The notes beneath the pieces were generated by a model that was given only the letters and a program-made list of their open reading frames with translations, did no database searches and was not told where the DNA came from. Made by a program: the position numbers and the translations under genes. Positions 5,411-7,959 of a stretch of DNA of 7,959 bases are shown in pieces. How positions within the stretch are numbered: the stretch's first letter is position 1; every line of letters starts with the position of its first letter. The stretch is taken from contig CAZMJI010000048.1 in the NCBI GenBank assembly GCA_964566765.1, positions 1-7,959 of the forward strand. The letters run 5' to 3'. Source of the DNA: Thioglobus_B sp964566765 (GTDB taxonomy: Bacteria > Pseudomonadota > Gammaproteobacteria > PS1 > Pseudothioglobaceae).

Positions 5411-6168
5411 AACAACAGTTTTTTCAACAAGAAGCCAATAGCCAGCAAAATAATCACGCCCAAGGTCTTCTCTAGGGTTTTGGCGCTGTATTTAAACGAG
5501 CCCCAATAAGAGCCTAAAAATCCGCCAATCACCACCGCCACAATCAGTGGCAAATAAGCCCAGAGATCGATCATATTGTATTGCAAACGTGAGATCAGCC
5601 CCGAGAGCGACACCATCCATACAAACACCGCGCCAGCGGCAGCGGCTTGCTTGGGTGTACCTAGATTAAACATAATAATCAGTGGCACCAGGTAAATGCC
5701 GCCGCCAATGCCAACAATACCAGCCAATAAACCCAAGATTGAGCCTGATACCAGTGAGAGCCAAAGCTTTTGACGCGCACCTAAGGTGATGTTAAAACTG
5801 GTTTCTTGCCATAAGTAAATGCGCGCTGCCACCAATATCAGCGAGGCCAGTAACAACCACAAAAACACCACTTTTGGCAATTGCAGTGCACCGCCCACAT
5901 AAGCAAATGGTATGGCAGAGAGTAAAAACGGCAAAATAATGCGCCACTTGCCATGGCGGTTGCGCAAAAAGTTGTAACTGCCTAAGCTGCTAACCAACAA
6001 GTTTAGCGACAGCGATACCATGGGAATCACCAGCGAGGACATGCCAACAATCACCATCAGCGCGGTATAAGAGGAGCCGCCACCCATGCCCACAGACGAA
6101 TACACGAAGGCCACAATAAAAAATAATAGTGGTAGTAGGTAATCGAGATAGGTAGCCATTGCGTCCAT
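5407..6168 (-). CDS. TauE/SafE-family membrane permease (TSUP, DUF81)
   Basis: 253 residues, very hydrophobic, about eight membrane helices. The internal duplication typical of the family is visible: VGMGGGSSY (26-34) in the first half and GIVGIGGGIYLVPLI (150-164) in the second. Members move small anions such as sulfite, sulfoacetate or other organosulfonates; the substrate cannot be read from sequence. It follows the nitrate reductase gene on the same strand after a 77-bp gap, so a link to nitrogen or molybdenum anion transport is possible but unproven. ATG 6168 is chosen because AGGG (6176-6173) stands just upstream; the next ATG at 6159 would be too far from it. The stop overlaps the 3' end of the convergent DsrC-like gene by four bases. 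Family firm, role unknown. Confidence 0.9.
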   Translation of the reverse strand: MDAMATYLDYLLPLLFFIVAFVYSSVGMGGGSSYTALMVIVGMSSLVIPMVSLSLNLLVSSLGSYNFLRNRHGKWRIILPFLLSAIPFAYVGGALQLPKVVFLWLLLASLILVAARIYLWQETSFNITLGARQKLWLSLVSGSILGLLAGIVGIGGGIYLVPLIIMFNLGTPKQAAAAGAVFVWMVSLSGLISRLQYNMIDLWAYLPLIVAVVIGGFLGSYWGSFKYSAKTLEKTLGVIILLAIGFLLKKLLF

Positions 6169-6245
6169 AGCGCCCTATTTTAGCTAAGTTGGCGGCAAAA
6201 AGGCTTAACTCAGGTCAAGGGTTGGGCCGGAATACTAGCAATACT

Positions 6246-7703
6246 CTAGGCTTTAAAGCTGGGTTGTTTGGAATACTTATCCAACTCAACCTCGCGATCC
6301 TTAAACAGCTCGGCATTGGTGGTGTGATGAATGGAGACAAAATTAGGGTTTTGTTTGCTCATCTCATTTAGCTTATTGGATTTTTGTGTGCGTGACATGG
6401 TGTGCCACTGTGCCAACAACCTGGCATTGTTTTGCGCCTGACCATAGACCCTGCCTGGCTTAGGATCAATCTCAACCGGCACCTCGCGCACGGGTATTCT
6501 TGGCTCCCAGCGGGTGTCAATCGCCATCTCCTGCCAGATTTGCTCAACATTACGATAAGCAAAACCATCTAGGCCCAATTCTCTGGCCAATAGACAGATA
6601 ATCTCCCAATCGGGTTTGGATTCACCTGCCGGGGGAATGAAAGCATTTTGCTCAAGGTAGCGTCGATCCGAATTCTTTTGATGGCCGGATTTTTCCGACC
6701 AGGAGCAAGCTGGCAGCACAATATCCGCCTGCTGTGTGGTCAACGTCTGAGTGAAGTCCGAAACAATCAAGGTATCAATCTTGCGATAGTTGATCATGCT
6801 GTGTGCTGGATTGGTGGCCATTACCCACAACAACTTAATCTGATCGGTGGAGAAAAACTCGGTCGCGGTTAAATCTTGAGTGCGAATCCCCACCTCACGA
6901 CCACCCATGGCATTACACTGACCGGTTAGCGACAACACGCCACAACCCGGCTTGTTGATATTGCCAGTTTTAATGTGCTCATTAATCAGCGCATTGACTT
7001 TATTGGTGGCATCACTGGACTGGGTAATGCCTTGCGAGTAAATACTCAGGGTTTTTTTGTTAGCAAACCAGTCTTGCTGGTGTAATTGCTGAATCACCTC
7101 TAAATCATTGCCGGACTCAACCTGGATAAATAGATCTGCTTGTTTGGCAGTGGTGGTTTCATACACATCAACACAAACCACGAAAGCCTTAGACTTACGC
7201 ACATGGTTAAACACAATCGGGTGGCAATCCGCGGTATTACTACCGATGATGAAAATGGTCTCAGCCAGATAAATATCATCAAATGACACTGGCACAATAT
7301 CTGCCCCATAAGCGCGCTTGTTGGCCTCAACGGTTGAATACATGCACAGCCTCGAATTACTCTCTAGGTTTTTAATACCAAAGGCGTGGGCAAATTTCTT
7401 CGCCACATACAAGTCTTCCATTAGCATCTGCCCCGACAGATACAAGGCAATGGCTTCTTTCGGGGTTGAGCGGAATTTGTCGGCCATGGTTTTGATGGTC
7501 TTGCCCCAGCTGCCCAGAGACGGGGTTAATAGACGATCTTGATCGGTGCCAATGGTGTCCAACAAGGTTTGTCCCTTAATACACAACATGCCTTGATTAA
7601 CCTTGGAGTCTTTGTCGCCCGATAAGTGTAGTGTCGAACCACTGCGTGAGATCTCAATACCGCAACCCACACCACAATAAGGACACGTTGTTTTAATATT
7701 CAT
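6246..7703 (-). CDS. nasA: Unusually short assimilatory-type nitrate reductase catalytic subunit (NasA/NarB-like)
   Basis: A molybdopterin oxidoreductase of 485 residues; family members are usually about 700-900. Cytoplasmic reduction of nitrate to nitrite is the expected reaction. N-terminal [4Fe-4S] ligands are C7, C10, C14 and C41 (CPYCGVGCG, LCIKG); the likely Mo-ligating C120 lies in NSRLCMYS, the form seen in NasA/NarB and not in formate dehydrogenases. YSQGITQSS (222-230), SLTGQCNAMGGREVG (258-272) and WVMATNPA (293-300) are diagnostic. QWHTMSRT (432-439) begins the C-terminal cofactor domain and SKQPSFK (478-484) resembles the family's terminal DPxSxQPExK motif. Several internal segments are missing, including most of the C-terminal domain, and a DPRRT-type cofactor motif reads DVYETTT (179-185). 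It starts 4 bp after the kinase gene with no ribosome site. Family sure; activity of this compact form is uncertain. Confidence 0.87.
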   Translation of the reverse strand: MNIKTTCPYCGVGCGIEISRSGSTLHLSGDKDSKVNQGMLCIKGQTLLDTIGTDQDRLLTPSLGSWGKTIKTMADKFRSTPKEAIALYLSGQMLMEDLYVAKKFAHAFGIKNLESNSRLCMYSTVEANKRAYGADIVPVSFDDIYLAETIFIIGSNTADCHPIVFNHVRKSKAFVVCVDVYETTTAKQADLFIQVESGNDLEVIQQLHQQDWFANKKTLSIYSQGITQSSDATNKVNALINEHIKTGNINKPGCGVLSLTGQCNAMGGREVGIRTQDLTATEFFSTDQIKLLWVMATNPAHSMINYRKIDTLIVSDFTQTLTTQQADIVLPACSWSEKSGHQKNSDRRYLEQNAFIPPAGESKPDWEIICLLARELGLDGFAYRNVEQIWQEMAIDTRWEPRIPVREVPVEIDPKPGRVYGQAQNNARLLAQWHTMSRTQKSNKLNEMSKQNPNFVSIHHTTNAELFKDREVELDKYSKQPSFKA

Positions 7704-7707
7704 AAGC

Positions 7708-7959
7708 TTATTTAATAACCAAGAGTAAAAGCAAGATTAAATTCAGTGCAAAAGACAGCAGTAGATAATGTTTAATCGACCGCTGTTTAGGTTTGGTAGC
7801 TGCATAATTGAGCTGAGTAAATGCTGGATTTGGATTTTGCAAATCATACAAAAACTCACTCAGCGACTCATAGCGCTGTTCAGGATCTAAGTGGCAGGCT
7901 TTATGAATAGCGCCATCAATCCAAACAGGCAAGTCTGGCTGATGATTCAGTAGTGAGTG
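7708..7959 (-). CDS. C-terminal end of a Ser/Thr protein kinase associated with nitrate assimilation (5' end missing)
   Basis: The frame is open from the right edge to a stop at 7708, giving the last 83 residues. DLPVWIDGAIHKACHLDP (9-26) followed by EQRYESLSEFLYDL (27-40) is the last subdomain of a eukaryotic-type kinase, with the invariant arginine at R29; NPNPAF follows. This form of kinase tail is characteristic of the PP2C-phosphatase/kinase fusions found beside nitrate transporter, nitrite reductase and nasA genes, as in Pseudomonas. A single membrane helix at about 63-82 ends the protein, so the catalytic part should be cytoplasmic and membrane-tethered. The gene leads directly into nasA with a 4-bp gap, supporting a shared transcript. 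The fused phosphatase half, if present, is outside the window. Confidence 0.8.
   Translation of the reverse strand, partial: HSLLNHQPDLPVWIDGAIHKACHLDPEQRYESLSEFLYDLQNPNPAFTQLNYAATKPKQRSIKHYLLLSFALNLILLLLLVIK

Noticed and set aside
5409..5424. AAAAC-AACA-GTTTT hairpin plus T-run as a bidirectional terminator between the convergent genes
   Set aside because: The stem has one G-C pair, lies within coding sequence, and is far too weak for a credible intrinsic terminator.
6169..6248. A frameshift hiding the rest of the nitrate reductase C-terminus
   Set aside because: Only 77 bp separate its stop from the permease start, too little for the missing residues, and the protein already ends in a motif resembling the family's C-terminus. 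I also see no promoter or terminator in this gap.

Overview
The window carries twelve protein-coding genes on both strands, packed with almost no spacer DNA, and no RNA gene, insertion sequence or CRISPR array that I can see. Moderate base composition, PdxB, a bacterial thiopurine methyltransferase, an EmtA-like lytic lipoprotein and a DsrC-family protein point to a gammaproteobacterium. The DsrC relative and the assimilatory-type nitrate reductase would suit a sulfur-oxidising lineage, but the species cannot be fixed from this sequence.

Left block (1-2708, minus strand): a tight leftward operon reads tpm (thiopurine S-methyltransferase), a cold-shock-domain protein with a C-terminal membrane anchor, a lytic transglycosylase lipoprotein, a Rieske [2Fe-2S] ferredoxin, and an anthranilate phosphoribosyltransferase-like protein that runs off the left edge. 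Junctions are an 8-bp overlap, a 1-bp overlap, a 10-bp gap and a 2-bp gap. A divergent promoter region lies at about 2709-2742.

Middle block (2731-5410, plus strand): a membrane-anchored thioredoxin-fold protein, uracil-DNA glycosylase (ung) and 4-phosphoerythronate dehydrogenase (pdxB) are coupled by 1-bp and 4-bp overlaps. A 144-bp spacer follows, with a perfect FNR/ANR-type palindrome and a fitting -10 element. It precedes a DsrC-family gene that keeps the penultimate conserved cysteine but has tryptophan in place of the last one.

Right block (5407-7959, minus strand): the 3' end of a Ser/Thr kinase of the type linked to nitrate assimilation enters from the right edge. A remarkably short (485 aa) assimilatory-type nitrate reductase follows, then a TauE/SafE-family permease whose 3' end overlaps the DsrC-like gene tail to tail.

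The most interesting items are the condensed nitrate reductase, which keeps motifs from both ends of the family but has lost large internal segments, and the single-cysteine DsrC variant under a probable oxygen-responsive promoter. The membrane-tethered cold-shock protein is also worth a look.
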